Shown: positions 35,838 through 50,177, counted from the stretch's first letter. The stretch is 64,000 nucleotides of DNA from Cryptomeria japonica (GCF_030272615.1 NC_081405.1:158891954-158955953); one strand, 5' to 3'. Notes: a model not told the origin generated them from the sequence alone. A program made the numbers and translations.

Positions 35838-38741
35838 CTACTCAAGTGTGCCTGAAGGGTCATCTCTTTGTTTAAGAGTATCCAGTATTGCTTCATGATC
35901 AGCAGTAGTCACTGTCCATAGCTCTTTGGTCTTCAGTTTTGCTTGATGCTTCAACAACTTGACATTTGTAGCTATAATAAGGTGTGAATACATTATAATG
36001 GTTTTGTGTCTCTCATAGTCTTCAAATGCAGCTATGCCATTCTTTCTAATCATGTATGTTCACAACCAAGTTCCCACAACAACAACTGAACTTGTAGGAT
36101 ATGTGAACCCATCATCATCTGTCATTGGTTGTGTTAGCTTTTGTTTTCCCTGTACACATTGTGCCAACCAATATTTTGATCTCTCTTCATTCCCTTGCGG
36201 TGCAACAACTGCAAAAACATGTCTTGGTTGTACAAGATTTGATAGACGATCATACTCAAGTGAACTTTCCATGTCATCGTTTGACAAGGATATTGTTTGA
36301 AATAAAGGAGTTAGATAGTGGGGAACACATGTATCAACCCACTCACTTGACTCGCACTGATCCCAATCATACTGAAGACAACTCTAACAAAAACAAGCCA
36401 ATTCCCGTGTCCAAATGGTCCATGTACTTGCATCTGAGCTAAGAAATGAATGCATCTTTGAAGAATCTTTAATTGTTTGACAATCCAATCTATCTCCCAT
36501 TGTTCCCTCCTCAACCAACCAAAAGAATTTGCTCACTGCTGAATCAAGAGTACCTCCATGTGACAATGCTGAACTACACCAATCAATAATAGCACGTACA
36601 TTAGAGAAATTTGCACCTGAAATCCTCAATTTCTCCTTAAATAGAGCTCTCTTCAAACATGCACCTACTCCATCATGCTCTCCCTTCCCATGCCCCGCCT
36701 CAAAAAAACACCAAATATGAGGTATACGCCTCTCCACATGCATTCTACTCAACCAATAAAACATACGCGCATTCTTGAATTGACCCGTACAGTTATCTAA
36801 CCATATTATATGTCGGTCAATTGTAATATCTTTCTCATGCAAGAACTCAAAAAAAATCTTGAAAGAATGTTGCACATACTCAGAGGAGTGTGATCTATCA
36901 TCGCTCATATAAAAATGATACTCCCTTATTATCTTCCTGTCCTCTTTTGTACTATAAGGAGCATGTCTATATGTAATGTGAACAAAAATAGCAATCTGGA
37001 CTGAATTGTAGTACTGAGACTGTACCTCATTCTATGGTTGCAATGTATAGTTCTTTGCAAAATCAACCACCGATACAATAGTGCCAATCGGAAAAGAGTT
37101 CTTACACATCCTGAACTATTGATCCAACCATTGAGACCTATGGGTGTGCCTTGCATACTTGTAGAAAAGATTTTCCTTAAAATCCAAAATGAAATCAGCA
37201 ATACTCACTTCTCTTGAGACTAATTCGCATCTAGAACCTTCACCTCCACTCTTCACAGTATATTTCACTATCTCGTATCTTTTTTTCTCAACATAATTAT
37301 TTCCAAACTCATGTTCGCTGCCCTCATGAAAACATGAAAGAAACTTTGACAACCCACCGCATTCTGAGCACTTCTCATTCAAACAATAATTTTTATAGAA
37401 ATAGCAGCCATCATCTCTAGGGCATAAAAATAGATCTTGCAAGTCTCTTGATGATCTTGAAAATAGCATTGCACCACACTCCTGCAACATCTCATTAGTA
37501 TGCATCATAGAACGAATATGACATAAAAGTTCATGGTACATTGAAAACTCCACATGGTACTTGCAACAACAGGTATTGTGAATCTTAAGAGGAACACAAT
37601 AAAATGGTTTTAAAGATTCAAAGGCCCTTTGTGATATTTGCAAAGTTGGATGTAATTCACAAAAAAATTTGTACAACATTGTTTGGCTTGATTCCAAGAA
37701 ATGTTTGGGATGCGGTGTGCGGTCTCGGTTGTCGATTCTTAATTTCAAAACGTCCTTTACATTGGGTGACACTCTAGAATTAGAGTGCTAAAATTGTTGA
37801 ATCTCTTCCTTCACATTGTCAGTCAACTTTCTATCAACACGTGGAAGCCTCCCACCAAATGCCCATGTATCTTGTTGAAGTGGATCGTCAAGTCTTTGTC
37901 TTCGTGCAAGTGCTCTATCCAAAGTTTTATGGTTTATGTTAAAATCAACACAAGTTTGTCTCATTTGACAAGCCTTCCTCAATTGATGGCTTACTAAGGA
38001 GGTTGTAATCACTCTTCGAATGGCTCTCTTATCTCTTTCTTTGGTATTCTTTCCAATAGAATTGAGAGCGTCAAATAGATTTTTTGCAATAATAGAATTT
38101 CTCTCCGTTTTCTTGTTCATACAAATCTTCAATTTGTTTAGCAATGGTCTCATCTTTATCATCTTTAGCAATTGAACAAAGAGTTGGCATTGCTCGGTCA
38201 ATGTCTTATTGCTAAAATTTTGGTTGAAACATTTTGTAGCCCACAACCGAACGGTTCTTGTTGACCTCTTACCTTCAAGATTCGCAATAATGTTCTCATC
38301 GATTTCAAATAACCATTTTGGGGTTCTTGAAGGTCTTGGATTTGGAATTTGTCTTTCATCCATGACAGGGTCTTCATTTCTAAAGTAATTAGGTGTTACA
38401 TATGGTTCACTTGGTGAGGCAATTCCACCTTCAATGTTAAAGTTTTCCACATTTTCACCTCCTATGTCAAAATTTTCCACATGTTGAGTATTTTCATTAT
38501 CACTTTCAACATTTTCAAAATTTTCAATATTTTCACTTTCAAAATCTACATTTTCATTTTCAATAACTTGTGGCACATTTTCAATTTTAATTTCCTCTTT
38601 AGTTGAAGTAAGATTAGCAATATTTAACATACCTTGTCTTCTCCTCCTATGACATTCTCTATCTCTTTCTCTATACACTTCAACTTGGTCATTTGAAAAT
38701 TTTCTTTTGCGTTTAGACCTCCGACGACTACTACTCCCCAT
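35838..38741 (-). pseudogene. Gene X copy B, putative DDE-like transposase
   Basis: Starts MGSSSRRRSKRKRKFSNDQ (ATG at 38739-38741). About 967 codons in one frame, with no frameshift, interrupted only by stops at 37788 (TAG), 37116 (TAG), 37032 (TAG), 36384 (TAG) and 36060 (TGA). N-terminus strongly basic (possible nuclear/DNA-binding), then Asn/Glu-rich to residue ~120. A helical region (TLTEQCQLF to EEIQQF) follows, then a Cys/His-rich part (CCCKYHVEF; CLNEKCSECGG). The core carries YMSDDRSHSSEYVQH, IIWLDNCTGQFKNARMF and FFEAGHGKGEHDGVGACLKRAL. The acidic residues and the HGKGxxDG signature resemble an unclassified transposase-like family I recall from plants and animals. The D/D/E assignment is inference. 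The C-terminus ends KQRDDPSGTLE. Confidence 0.7.
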
Positions 38742-38792
38742 TTCCCTCCACACATATGCTCCTTCATGATTGGCAATGTAAGTTTTCACTTT

Positions 38793-38945
38793 AAGAATCT
38801 CCCAAAAGCACTAATTTGTCTCTAGTTGTCTGCAACCCCGTGATCGTCGACAGAAAACATAGGACCCAGATTGTCGGCCCTTGGAATCAACAAAATCTCC
38901 CAAAAGCACTAATTTGTCTCTAGCTGTCTACAACCCTGTGATGGT
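38793..38945. repeat. Short direct duplication beside sat1
   Basis: A ~55-bp phrase beginning AATCTCCCAAAAGCACTAAT occurs twice, about 97 bp apart, just upstream of gene X copy B. The second copy runs straight into the minisatellite. Confidence 0.85.
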
Positions 38946-41412
38946 CATATGGTGTCCATAGGGGTCATATGGTGTCCCATGAACCCTTATGACCTCTTAG
39001 GACACCATATGACCCCTAATGACACCATATTGGGTCTCTTTGGGTCATATTGTATCTTTAGGGGTCATATTGTGTCTTAAGGGGTCCTATGGTGTCCCAA
39101 GACACCATATGACCCCTATGGACACCATAGGACCCCTAACGACACCATAGGACCCCTTAAGACACCAAATCATGTCGTTAGGGGTCATATTGTGTCCTAC
39201 AACCCTGTACGACACAATATGATCCCCAACGATATGATTTGGTGTCTTAAGGGGTCCTATGGTGTCGTTAGGGGTCCTATGGTGTCTTTAGGGGTCATAT
39301 GGTGTCCATAGGGGTCATATAGTGTCTTGGGACACCATAAGACCCCTTAAGACACAATATGACCCCTAATGACACAATATGACCCAAAGCGACCCAATAT
39401 GGTGTCATTAGAGGTCATATGGTGTCCTAAGAGGTCATAAGGGTTCATGGGACACCATATGACCCCTATGGACACCATATGGTCATATGGTGTCCATAGG
39501 GGTGTCCATAGGGGTCATATGGTGTCCCATGAACCCTTATGACCTCTTAGGACACCATATGACCCCTAATGACACCATATTGGGTCGCTTTGGGTCATAC
39601 TGTGTCGTTAGGGGTCATATTGTGTCTTAAGGGGTCCTATGGTGTCCCAAGACACCATATGACCCCTAACGACACCATAGGACCCCTTAAGACACCAAAT
39701 CATATCGATAGGAATCATATTGTGTCATACAGGGTCGTAGGACACAATATGACCCCTAACGACATGATTTGGTGTCTTAAGGGGTCTTATGGTGTCGTTA
39801 GGGGTCATATGGTGTCAATAGGGGTCATATAGTGTCTTGGGACACCATAGGACCCCTTAAGACACAATATGACCCCTAACAACACAATATGACCCAAAGC
39901 GACCCAATATGGTGTCATTAGGGGTCATATGGTGTCTTAGGGGATCCTATGGTGTCCGAACACACCATATGACCCCTATGGACACCATATGACCCCTAAC
40001 GACACCATAGGACCCCTTAAGACACCAAATAATATCGTTAGGGATCATATTGTGTCGTACAAGGTCGTAGGAAACAATATGACCCCTAACGACATGATTT
40101 GGTGTCTTAAGGGGTCGTATGTTGTCGTTAGGGGTCATATGATGTCCATAGGGGTCATATGGTGTCTTGCGACACCATAGGACCCCTTAAGACACAATAT
40201 GACCCCTAACAACACAATATGACCCAAAGCGACCCAATATGGTGTCATTAGGGGTCATATGGTGTCCTAAGAGGTCACAAGGGTTCATGGGACATCATAT
40301 GGTCCCTATGGACACCATATGACCCCTGATGACACCATCAGACCCCTTAAGACACCAAATCATGTCATTAGGGGTCATATTGTGTCCTACGACCCCGTAA
40401 GACACAATATGACCCCTAATGTTATGATTTGGTGTCTTAAGGGGTCCTATGGTGTCGTTAGGGATCATATGGTGTCTTGTGACACCATAAGACCTCTTAA
40501 GACACCAAATTGTGTCGTTAGGGGTCATATTGTGTCCTACGACCTCGTAAGACACAATATGGCCCCTAACGACATGATTTGGTGTCTTAAGGGGTCCTAT
40601 GTTGTCGTTAGGGGTCATAAGGTGTCCATAGGGGTCATATGGTGTCTTGGGACACCATAGGGGTCCTATGGTACCCCTTAGGACACAATATGACCCCTAA
40701 CGACATGATTTGGTGTCTTAAGGGGTCCTATGTTGTCGTTAGGGGTCATAAGGTGTCCATAGGGGTCATATGGTGTCTTGGGACACCATAGGACCCCTTA
40801 GGACACAATATGACCCCTAACGACATGATTTGGTGTCTTAAGGGGTCCGATGGTGTCATTAGGGGTCATATGGTGTCCATAGGGGCCATATGGTGTCCCA
40901 TGAACCCTTATGACCTCTTAGGACACCATATGACCCCTAATGACACCATATTGGGTCTCTTTGGGTCATATTGTGTTTCTAAGGGGTCATATTGTGTCCT
41001 AAGGGGTCCTATGGTGTCCCAAGACACCATATGACCCCTACGGACACCATATGACCCCTAACAACACCATAGGACCCCTTAAGACACCAAATCATGTCGT
41101 TAGGGATCATATGGTGTCCTAAGGGGTCATAGACCACAATATGACCCCTTAGGACATAATATGACCCAAAGTGACCCAATATGGTGTCATTAGGGGTCAT
41201 ATGGTGTCCTGAGAGGTCATAAGGGTTCATGGGACACCATATCACATAATTATCATTAGGGGTCATAATTATGGGTCGTAAGACACAATATGACCCCTAA
41301 TGACATGGTTTGGTGTCTTAAGGGGTCCTATGGTGTCCCAATACACCATATGCCCCCTAACGACACCATAGGTCCCCTTAAGACACCAAATTGTGTCGTT
41401 AGGGGTCATATG
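38946..41412. repeat. Palindromic minisatellite of inner element (sat1)
   Basis: Same 20-bp monomers as 7330-17135, with additional variants (GACCCAAAGCGACCCAATAT; GACATGATTTGGTGTC). It shows higher-order repetition: segments of a few hundred bp, such as 39480-39720, recur with small changes at 38960-39200 and 40860-41100. Confidence 0.95.
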
Positions 41413-41930
<518 letters not shown>

Positions 41931-41939
41931 AATATGACT

Positions 41940-42909
41940 AATAAAATCCGATATCCGATTTAATCCGATATTGGATTTCTGCCATGTGGCAGTTTACTTC
42001 ATAAATGGCGACAAAGGGAAATTCATCGGGGACCACAAATTTTTTTACAAAAATTGGATATCGAATAAAATCCGATATCCGATTTTATCCGATATCCGAT
42101 TTTTGTACTCAAATTTTCAATTTTCAATTTTCGGCTCAGGAATGCTTTGGTATTAGGCTTGGAAGTTACAAGCCTGGAAAGTCAACTGAAAAAATGTGTT
42201 TTTTAGTATTCCCTGGTTTTCCAGACTTTACATTGGTGGCTGACGACTTTTTTTTAGCCAAAATTGATAAAATGAAAAGGGTTTTTTAAGGATGTTCCCA
42301 TCTTTCCAGCAATATAAGGCTTGTTTGATTGAAAAACACTCATAACTTTCAAACGGTATAACATTTTTTGAAACCGAAACATGCGTCACATCGTATGCTT
42401 CATCTACTATAGGGAAAAATTAAAAAAAATTAAATTTCATAAGGTTTTGACCAAGTTAAGGTGGTCAGACGTAGGAGTTTCTGAATTTCTAAAAAGCTGT
42501 AGTAAACAAATCATAAATAATTATTTAATTCATAAAAAATTAAAAAAAAATATATGTCACATCCAGACATGAGTCTAATACTTATATTATAAATATTATA
42601 AAAAAATATTAAGATTTGATTGTGATTAGGGTGGTCAGACATACGTCTACTTCTTATTTTTTTCCTGAAATTTTAGTACCACTGCATTGAAATTTGAAAT
42701 TTTCATCAAATAGGAATTTTTTTTTCCAAAAAACAACTAGTAGCTTAGAAACTAAATTCAATTTTCTATATATTCTCTTCTTACATATTTTAAAAATAAT
42801 GTTCACAACTTATTCAAATTTTCATGTCAAGTTGCATAACTCTAATTTTTCTGAAATTTCACTGCCACTTAAGGGCCTGTTTTGGCACACCATGATCCTG
42901 CACATACCC
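41940..42909 (-). repeat. X-side terminal/subterminal arm of inner element
   Basis: Inverted, diverged counterpart of 6173-7125. The inner edge (41945-42115) is packed with ATCCGATATCCGATTT palindromes; the outer edge ends in the terminal inverted repeat. No coding potential. Confidence 0.82.
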
Positions 42910-43519
42910 ATATACAATGTATTTACATATGAGCACATTGGTGTAGTTGTATTGTTGATATATAATGTATGTGTACATGAGTAAACTGGTTTAGTTGTAT
43001 TGATAATATACAATGTATTTGAACATGAGTACATTGTTGTAGTTGTATTATTTTGTTCACCTTGATTTTGAGGGCTATCAATTATCAATTGAGAAAATAA
43101 ATTCCTTGAATCTAAAAATTCTTTATTATATTTGGAGAATGGGATTGTTCTTCACCTCTCACTTAAACCCCAATTCAACCCGCTCTTTGCATTCATCTTC
43201 TCTGTATATCATCATCATGCTTAATTCAATGTGATAGATTGTGTTTTGTATGTTGCTTAAAGAACATGGGGTTGAAGTTCCAATGTATGAACAAGAGAAA
43301 AGAACCAACAAAGTGGCCACTTGGAACCCTTTGTCTCTGCCAAAGATTTCAAAATTAGGGTTTACATTCTTGGATGAGATGCCTATTGAGCCCGATAGGT
43401 CATCGATGAGACAGTAATTGGGTCCAAGCTAGTGAAAATCCTCTTCAATCATCTGGGTAGCTAAGCTCATAGAATCACATTTGCTTCATACAATCACCCA
43501 CCTCGGCAACATCATATAG
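42910..43519 (+). other. Outer-element tail right of the inner insertion
   Basis: 42910-43060 contains three ~50-bp repeats of the type TACAATGTATTTGTACATGAG...ACATTG, also recognisable left of the inner element (27540-27622). This shows that the two flanks were once contiguous. 43060-43519 has no gene I recognise. Confidence 0.6.
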
Positions 43520-45410
43520 ATAATAAAAAAAATCTAAATGAACTCATTGGGCAGGTGTAACTAGGATCCTCCGAGATCAGACAAACATGGCTACCATAGG
43601 GGTATGGCCCTGAGTGTTCGACCGAATGGGGGGGGGAGTAAACAAACATGTTGGGACTGACGGTTCGCACCCACGACAAGCAAAACAAGAAATTTGCTTC
43701 ATGGCAACATTTCATTGAATGAAACTGACAATTTTTTCGCTAACTGAAAAATTGGTGTCCTAAAAAGACCGCTCTGAATCTTGTAAATTCGATACAGGAT
43801 TTTTTAAGCATCTCACATGCAACCTTGTAGGTTCAAGCGTATCATTCGTAAGTGCCACAGTTTTTGAGATACGACCTGTCAAATTTTGTTAATTTTTCGC
43901 ACTTAGGGCACTCAAGGAATGACGTCGGTAGAGTATGGCCCTGAGCATTCGACCAAGTGGGGGTGTAAAATAGGAGTATGCCTAGGGTAAGAATGCCTAA
44001 CCGGATGTGCTAGGACTGACGGTTTGTACCCACAACAAGCAGAACAAGAAATTCTCCCCATGGCAACATTTCATTGAATGAATTTGATGATTTTTTTGCC
44101 AACTGAAAAATCGATGTCCTAAACAGATCGCTCAAAATATTATAAATCTGGGACAAGATTTTGTAGGTAGCCCTCACATGACCCTATAGGTTCAAACAGA
44201 TCATTCACAGGTACCATGGTTTCCAAGATACAACCTATCAAATTTTGATAATTTTTCACACTTAGGGCCGAAAGGGACAACATTGGTAGGGTATGGCTCT
44301 GAGCATTTGACCAAGTGGGAGGGTAAAATAGGAGCATGCCTAGGGTAAGAATTCCTTGATGGACATATTGGGACTGACAGTTTGCACCCACGATGTGCAA
44401 AATGATAAATTCTCCCCGTGGCAACATTTCATTGAATGAAACTGATGATTTTTTCACCAACTAAAAAATTGTTGTCCTAAAAAGACTGCTATGAATCTTG
44501 TAAATCTGAGACAATCTTTTTTAGGCAGCTATCACGCGACCTATAGGTTCAAACGGATCATTCGTAGGTGCCACAGATTCCAAGATATGACCTGTCAAAT
44601 TTTGATAATTTTTCACACTTAGGGCGCTCAAGGGATGGCGTCGGTAGGGTATGGCCCTGAGCGTTTGATCGAGTGGGGGGGTAAGATAGGTGAATGCCTA
44701 GGGTAAGAATTCCTAACCAGACATGATAGGACCAATGGTTGGCACCCACGACATGCATAATGAGAAATTCGCTCTGTGGCAACATTTCATTGAATGAAAT
44801 TGACAACTTTTTTCACCAACTGAAAAATTGCTGCCCTAAAAAGATCGCTCGGAATCTTGTAAATCTGAAATAGACTTTTGTAGGTAGCCCTCATGCAACC
44901 CTGTAGATTCAAATGTATCATTCACAGGTGCCACGGATTTTGAGATACAACTTGTCGAATTTTGATAATTTTTCGCACTTAGGATGCTCAAGGGGCGGTG
45001 TCGATAAGGTATGGCTTTGAGCATTCGATCGAGTGGGGGGCAAAATAAGAGCATGCCTAGGGTAAGAATACCTAACCGAACATATTGGAACCAACTATTT
45101 ATGGTCAATGAGCAGAACAAGAAATTAGCCTCGTGGCAACTTTTCATTGAATGAAACTGATAATTTTTTCACCAACTGACAAAACGCTGTCCTAAGAAGA
45201 CCGCTCCAAATCTTGAAAATACAAGATAGGCTTTTGTAGGAAGCTCTCATGCAACCCTATAGGTTCAAATAGATCATTCATAGGTGTAACGAATTCCAAG
45301 ATACAACTTGTCAAAGTTTGACAATTTTTCGCACATAGGGCGCTCAAGGGACGACGTAGATAGGGTATGACCCTGAGCATTCAAATGAGTGGGGGGATAA
45401 AACAGGAGAT
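43520..45410 (-). repeat. ~358-bp satellite array, inverted, about 5 units (sat2)
   Basis: Landmark GTATGGCCC at about 43602, 43933, 44291, 44649, 45009 and 45365: spacings 331, 358, 358, 360 and 356 bp. Same family as 31150-34110 on the opposite strand, in the same position relative to gene Y. More diverged between units than the inner array. Confidence 0.95.
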
Positions 45411-46045
45411 AGTGTATTGTTCAATAACTAAATGACAATCAAAAAAATTTTATTTTTTAGAGTTCATATATTTAGATCATAAATTTAACAGGCAATATGT
45501 TGAAATGGACCTCTTCATAGTATCTCCCTGCTGAGATGACTTTAATGATGGCTGATTGTTGCTAAATGTAACCAATCGATTATGAAAAAATTGCATTTCG
45601 TTGTAGAAGATGCTTTGCTACTTTTTTTTTCATTACTAAGTACATCCATGATATCATTATTATAAATACCAATTTATTCATTAAATTTGGCGAAGTTGTC
45701 AAACGCAACCAAATTTAACACTTGGGATTTAGATGAAACAAACTATATACAATCTCAAGGTTATACAAACAACATTGTATTATTCATTAATTAACCATTG
45801 TTAATTATTGGATTGAAGATTAAATTTTAAAATAATGATGCCATGCACATGAGGAACAAGTTATATCGAATCTCAACTTCTATATATATCAAAATATCGA
45901 ATAATTACAAGTGTATGTCCATATACAAAAATGGCATAAACGCCAACTCAAACAAAATATATGTCAATATATGTAAATGTATGTCCATATACAAAATATA
46001 CATACCAACTAAACATGTGAGTATCCCAAAATGATCTATAACATC
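45411..46045 (-). other. 3' flank of gene Y copy 2
   Basis: AT-rich. Contains the reverse of the TATGGACATACAT phrases of the gene Y 3' UTR (45900-46000). No other gene. Confidence 0.5.
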
Positions 46046-48005
46046 CTAAACTACTGATGGATCATCAAAATCGATCCTCTTCGCAACACTACTCCTCTCT
46101 GAAGGATCTTGCACAAGAAAAATCAAACCACAATTAAGATTAATTATATTATATAATTCACATTCAAAAAGTTAACATAAAAATCAATATACATTGAACT
46201 ATAATTGAACTCTAAAATTGAATTCTTTTTTATCTCATCTCCATGTTTCCTCTTCATCTTTGGAGGAGTCTTGACTTATGTCTTCGCTAGAGGAGGTATG
46301 TCATCAAGATTTTCAAACACAACCTACATATATTCACAAACATAACATTGATATAAGTTAGCATATAATTGTCACTAATAGGAATGAATTATATCTACTA
46401 AACACAAAATAAAATAGACACATATACGTGATGCATCTCTTCTTCTTCTTCTTCTTTAGGTATAATGGATGCAATCAACAAGGATGTGAAGCCAACAATT
46501 TTTTGTACATAAAGACGACAATTATGTGAAACTATTAATCTATGTAGACATGTATAATCATTATAAGTTATTTTAACTCTTAATTCAATCATGTTTGCAT
46601 TCAATTACCTTTCCCTTATCTCCATCTGCACTAGAAGAGCCTGAATCATGTGGCACCACATTCGCGCTACTTGTGTCCAACAAGAGTAAAATAAGATAAA
46701 TATGCAAGTTACTATATAATTTAATTAATGCCAATATAAATGAAGAGCATGTATGTACAATAAAAATGTAAATGACTAGGTGCAATAATATATGTACCAT
46801 ATAGCTATCAAGGCCAAATGAAATGGTTGTCAAGTTGCCATCATGGATCTGTGTCAACTCCTCCTTTGTCATCAATTGTTAAATAGACCATGTATATAAA
46901 CATTAGTACTTAATACTATATAGATTATAAATATTCATTTAAAATAAAATGCACTATGAAAATACAACTCTTACCACTACATCGTCAGTGTATGATGAAG
47001 GTACCTCCTCGCCTCTAGCATGTGAAGACTCTCTAGGCTATTCTGCAATCCTTGTCATCACATCTGGTGCATCGTTCATTTCATGCACCTCATGATCTAT
47101 AATGTTTGTGGGAGGATCAAAAAGCTCTCTAATCAAACCTAATCATAGATGCCCACACATAGCACAACTATGTGACACACAAATATGTGGAGTCGAAGAA
47201 GATGTGTCAGCACCACCAGATTCACCGCTACCATCACTAAAAGGCTGAGCTAGTACCCCATCCTGAGAAACCATAAGGCTAATCAAAGAGTGAATAGTCG
47301 ATATAGTCTGTGATGCTACCTAAATAATGATATCTGGATGTTGCACTGGAGGTGGGGGATCAATAGGAGGAGGGGGGACATATGGGCCCTGTACTACTCA
47401 AACTGTCCTAGGTCTACCTTGAGACATACCTAAACCCACACCCTGCAAAGGTTTGATGTCAAAGTAGTTGACATGTTTTCCCAAAATAAACTCAACATAC
47501 AATTTTTTAATGAAATAAAATGGGACATCGAGATTGTTGTTGGGTGGTTTATCAGAAACCATCCACCAACGATCCCAAAATTTATTCACCATATCATCAT
47601 TTGGACACCATTTTATGGAAAGTTTTTTTTTTCACATCTACAGGTTGTCTAGTGTAGGGATTGACAAACAATGCAGCAATATCAGCTTTCAAAATTCTGA
47701 AGCTCCTTGACCTGATCATAGGTCAATCCATTCGCATATCTAGCCCTCATGGAATCTCACCACAAAAGAGCGGCATTGTACTCCTTAGTGACGGTTTGCA
47801 CATTGTTTATTATAGCTTTGAGGGGATCTAACATTGGAGCTAGGTGAGGGATTCTACTATAAACATCTGCAATTCCTCTCAATTAGTTCAAATTTTGAGC
47901 AATTAAATCCTGAATTGAGGGGGGTGGCAATGAAGGGTTTGCTACATGAGGGTTTGATGGTTGTGGCGGCTGTGGTTGTTCATGATTTTCATTGTTATCC
48001 CACAT
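46046..48005 (-). pseudogene. Gene Y copy 2
   Basis: Starts MWDNNENHEQPQPPQPSNP (48003-48005) and ends RIDFDDPSVV (stop 46046-46048). Same exon order and splice contexts as copy 1 (for example GGGAAAGGTAATTG; TATATATGTAGGTTG). Conserved WDRWWMVSDKPPNNNLDVP and VNYFDIKPLQGVGLGM at 47398-47592. Several stops (such as in LN-stop-LRGIADVYSRIP) and indels near 47630 and 47690 break exon 1. It belongs to the outer transposon and lies convergent with gene X copy A. Confidence 0.65.
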
Positions 48006-48608
48006 TTAACCTGGTTGAATTTGAAATTTTCAATTTAATCAACAAATTTGAAAGAAAATTGTATTTCAATTAAAAAAACCTAGTTTCAATGAAAACCAAA
48101 AAACAAAAAGCAAAAAAATCGATAAGAAAACAACAAAATAGCTTGAAATCATACCTGAGATGAGAAAATCACATTTTTTTATGCCCAAAATCTGATATCA
48201 GATTTCTCTCCTATAGTGCAACCCGTGGGTGAAAAATGACCTACAAGCTGTCATAGTGGGTATACAAATACCCACAAAAATCAGATATCTGATTTTTTTA
48301 GGGTTTTTGCATTTTAAATATTACATGTCATATATAATTTATTATATTATATATAATATATTATATTATATAATATATATTATATATTATATTATATTAT
48401 ATCATATATAATATAATATATATTTTTTTAATATAATATCCCATTAATATCGGATATTCGATTTACTTGGGTTTTTCCCATGGCAAGATGTACTGACATC
48501 CAAGCTAGCGAAAAAGTCAACATGGAGTTTTTGTGTTTTTAGGCGAGTGGAGAAGGCTATTTTTTTCATATCGCCACTTTTTGGACCCCCATGATCCTGC
48601 ACATACCT
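48006..48608 (-). repeat. Y-side end of outer element
   Basis: On the minus strand: tip TAGGTATGTGCAGGATCATGG (last base positions 48602-48608), a conserved CCAAAAAGTGGCGATATG block, GATATC palindromes (48190-48210, 48270-48290, 48445-48460) and an AT array (48335-48430). Matches 27623-28755 in order. Confidence 0.82.
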
Positions 48609-48837
48609 ATAAAAAAATTTAGCATTTTTTATCATATATTACAGGTTGAAGCTAGTACATATTTTTCTTTAATATGCCAGAACTTTTGCCTCAGAGCTCC
48701 ATTTTTCAAAAACAAATAGGCATTAGAAAGGTATTAAAGAGTACTACACCTATACAAGGTTTTTTTCCCCAAATTTCATATCAAATTTAATTTATATCAA
48801 AAAACACATGATTCATGAATACATTTCTTGAGTGCTT
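48609..48837. other. Short spacer right of outer element
   Basis: Begins ATAA, the target duplication copy. No feature recognised; ends at the LTR start. Confidence 0.5.
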
Positions 48838-49953
48838 TGTTGGAATCAAGGGAACATTGAGAGGGGGGAGGCAAATCAATGTTCAACAATTTTTAACTTT
48901 AATAATGACTCAATGCAAATGAAAAAAAGTAAAGTGCAGAAACACAAAGCCAAGATCAACAACACCATAACACCAAGATTTTTACGTGGAAACCCGGTTA
49001 AGGGAATAACCACGTTGGGATTCAAACCTGCAATATTAATATACTCTGCTAGAAGTATAAAAATAATACATAAGGGGTATGCACATGCATTCAGGCACAC
49101 TGCCTAGAGCTCAGTATTGCTCAAATTACAGTGAGGGCTACAACCTGGAAGGCTCACTGCCTTACAAAATGTTTACAAAGGATTACAAGAGGGTTTGAAC
49201 TATTTAATAGCATCAACAAAAGATTGAGTATAGTTATGATTAAGTACAAAACACATGATCACACTCTGCTCTTCTACTCTACTCTATTATGATATTCTAC
49301 ATTATACCGGAGCACAAATCTTTCAACCGCACATGTGAAATTGTGCATAATTTCTCATACACACTTTCCACACCACCATAAACATTCTAAATGATCATAT
49401 CAATCGGTCTAATATATCTACAACATCAAATTAGATCAATTCCATGTCGGCCCAAAAACTGCATAACACACAAATGAAACATGTTACCCAAGTCATCTCA
49501 AATCCAATCAAAACAACCAAGCTAACCAAAAAAATTGTCCACATGCTTCCAGCATGTCGGCTTACTAACCTTGAACACACCACCAATTATCAAAATCACT
49601 CTGCATGATCTGCACAATGAATCTTCACACATTACTACCAATGAACACTATTCTAACCAAAAACATGTCTAGTGGATCTTCCAATTCACCCAAAACTTAT
49701 CATCGGAGGCCACAAACCAAGAATTGGGCATATTATATGTCCACAATGCATCTCCAAGATCCAAAACATAAATCACTCAACACAACTAAATCACCAACCA
49801 CAACACTATACACTCTACTGGATGACATGTTCTTCTCACTGGACCTCAATCAATCTTCTAATATGAATGAATCATGAACTAGGGACTGGATATTTGACTC
49901 AAGCTCCCATCAATGACAACATCTGATCATCAATGCAATGTCTCTTTCCAACA
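48838..49953 (-). mobile_element. 1.1-kb Copia-type LTR (3' LTR), partner not found
   Basis: Runs from TGTTGGAATC to TTTCCAACA on the + strand. It is followed by ATCTCCCCCTTTGG, the reverse of a typical Copia polypurine tract (CCAAAGGGGGAGAT), so the element extends to the right on the minus strand. No second copy of the LTR occurs in the window; the 5' part may be lost or lie beyond nested insertions. Confidence 0.75.
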
Positions 49954-50177
49954 ATCTCCCCCTTTGGCATTGATGGCAACACTTAGTGAAAAATGATGAG
50001 TGGACCAAAACCAAAATATATACACTGCAACCAAAGATCTGACTTCCAAAAATCAACAACTCCCCCTAATATTAACATTTTTTACTCCTCTACTCTCCCC
50101 CTTTAACATCAATGGAAAAGGTAGGATTCCGGAAGCCAAAAATGCTATTTACATATGCACACATAGTCTTTTTATAC

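Noticed and set aside
39569-41266. Frames reading MTPNDTIGPLKTPN and similar on both strands
   Set aside because: Artefact of the palindromic minisatellite, which reads nearly the same on both strands.
43060-43500. Possible host gene fragment between the ~50-bp repeats and the inverted satellite
   Set aside because: No open frame longer than a few dozen codons and no recognisable domain; better described as transposon tail.
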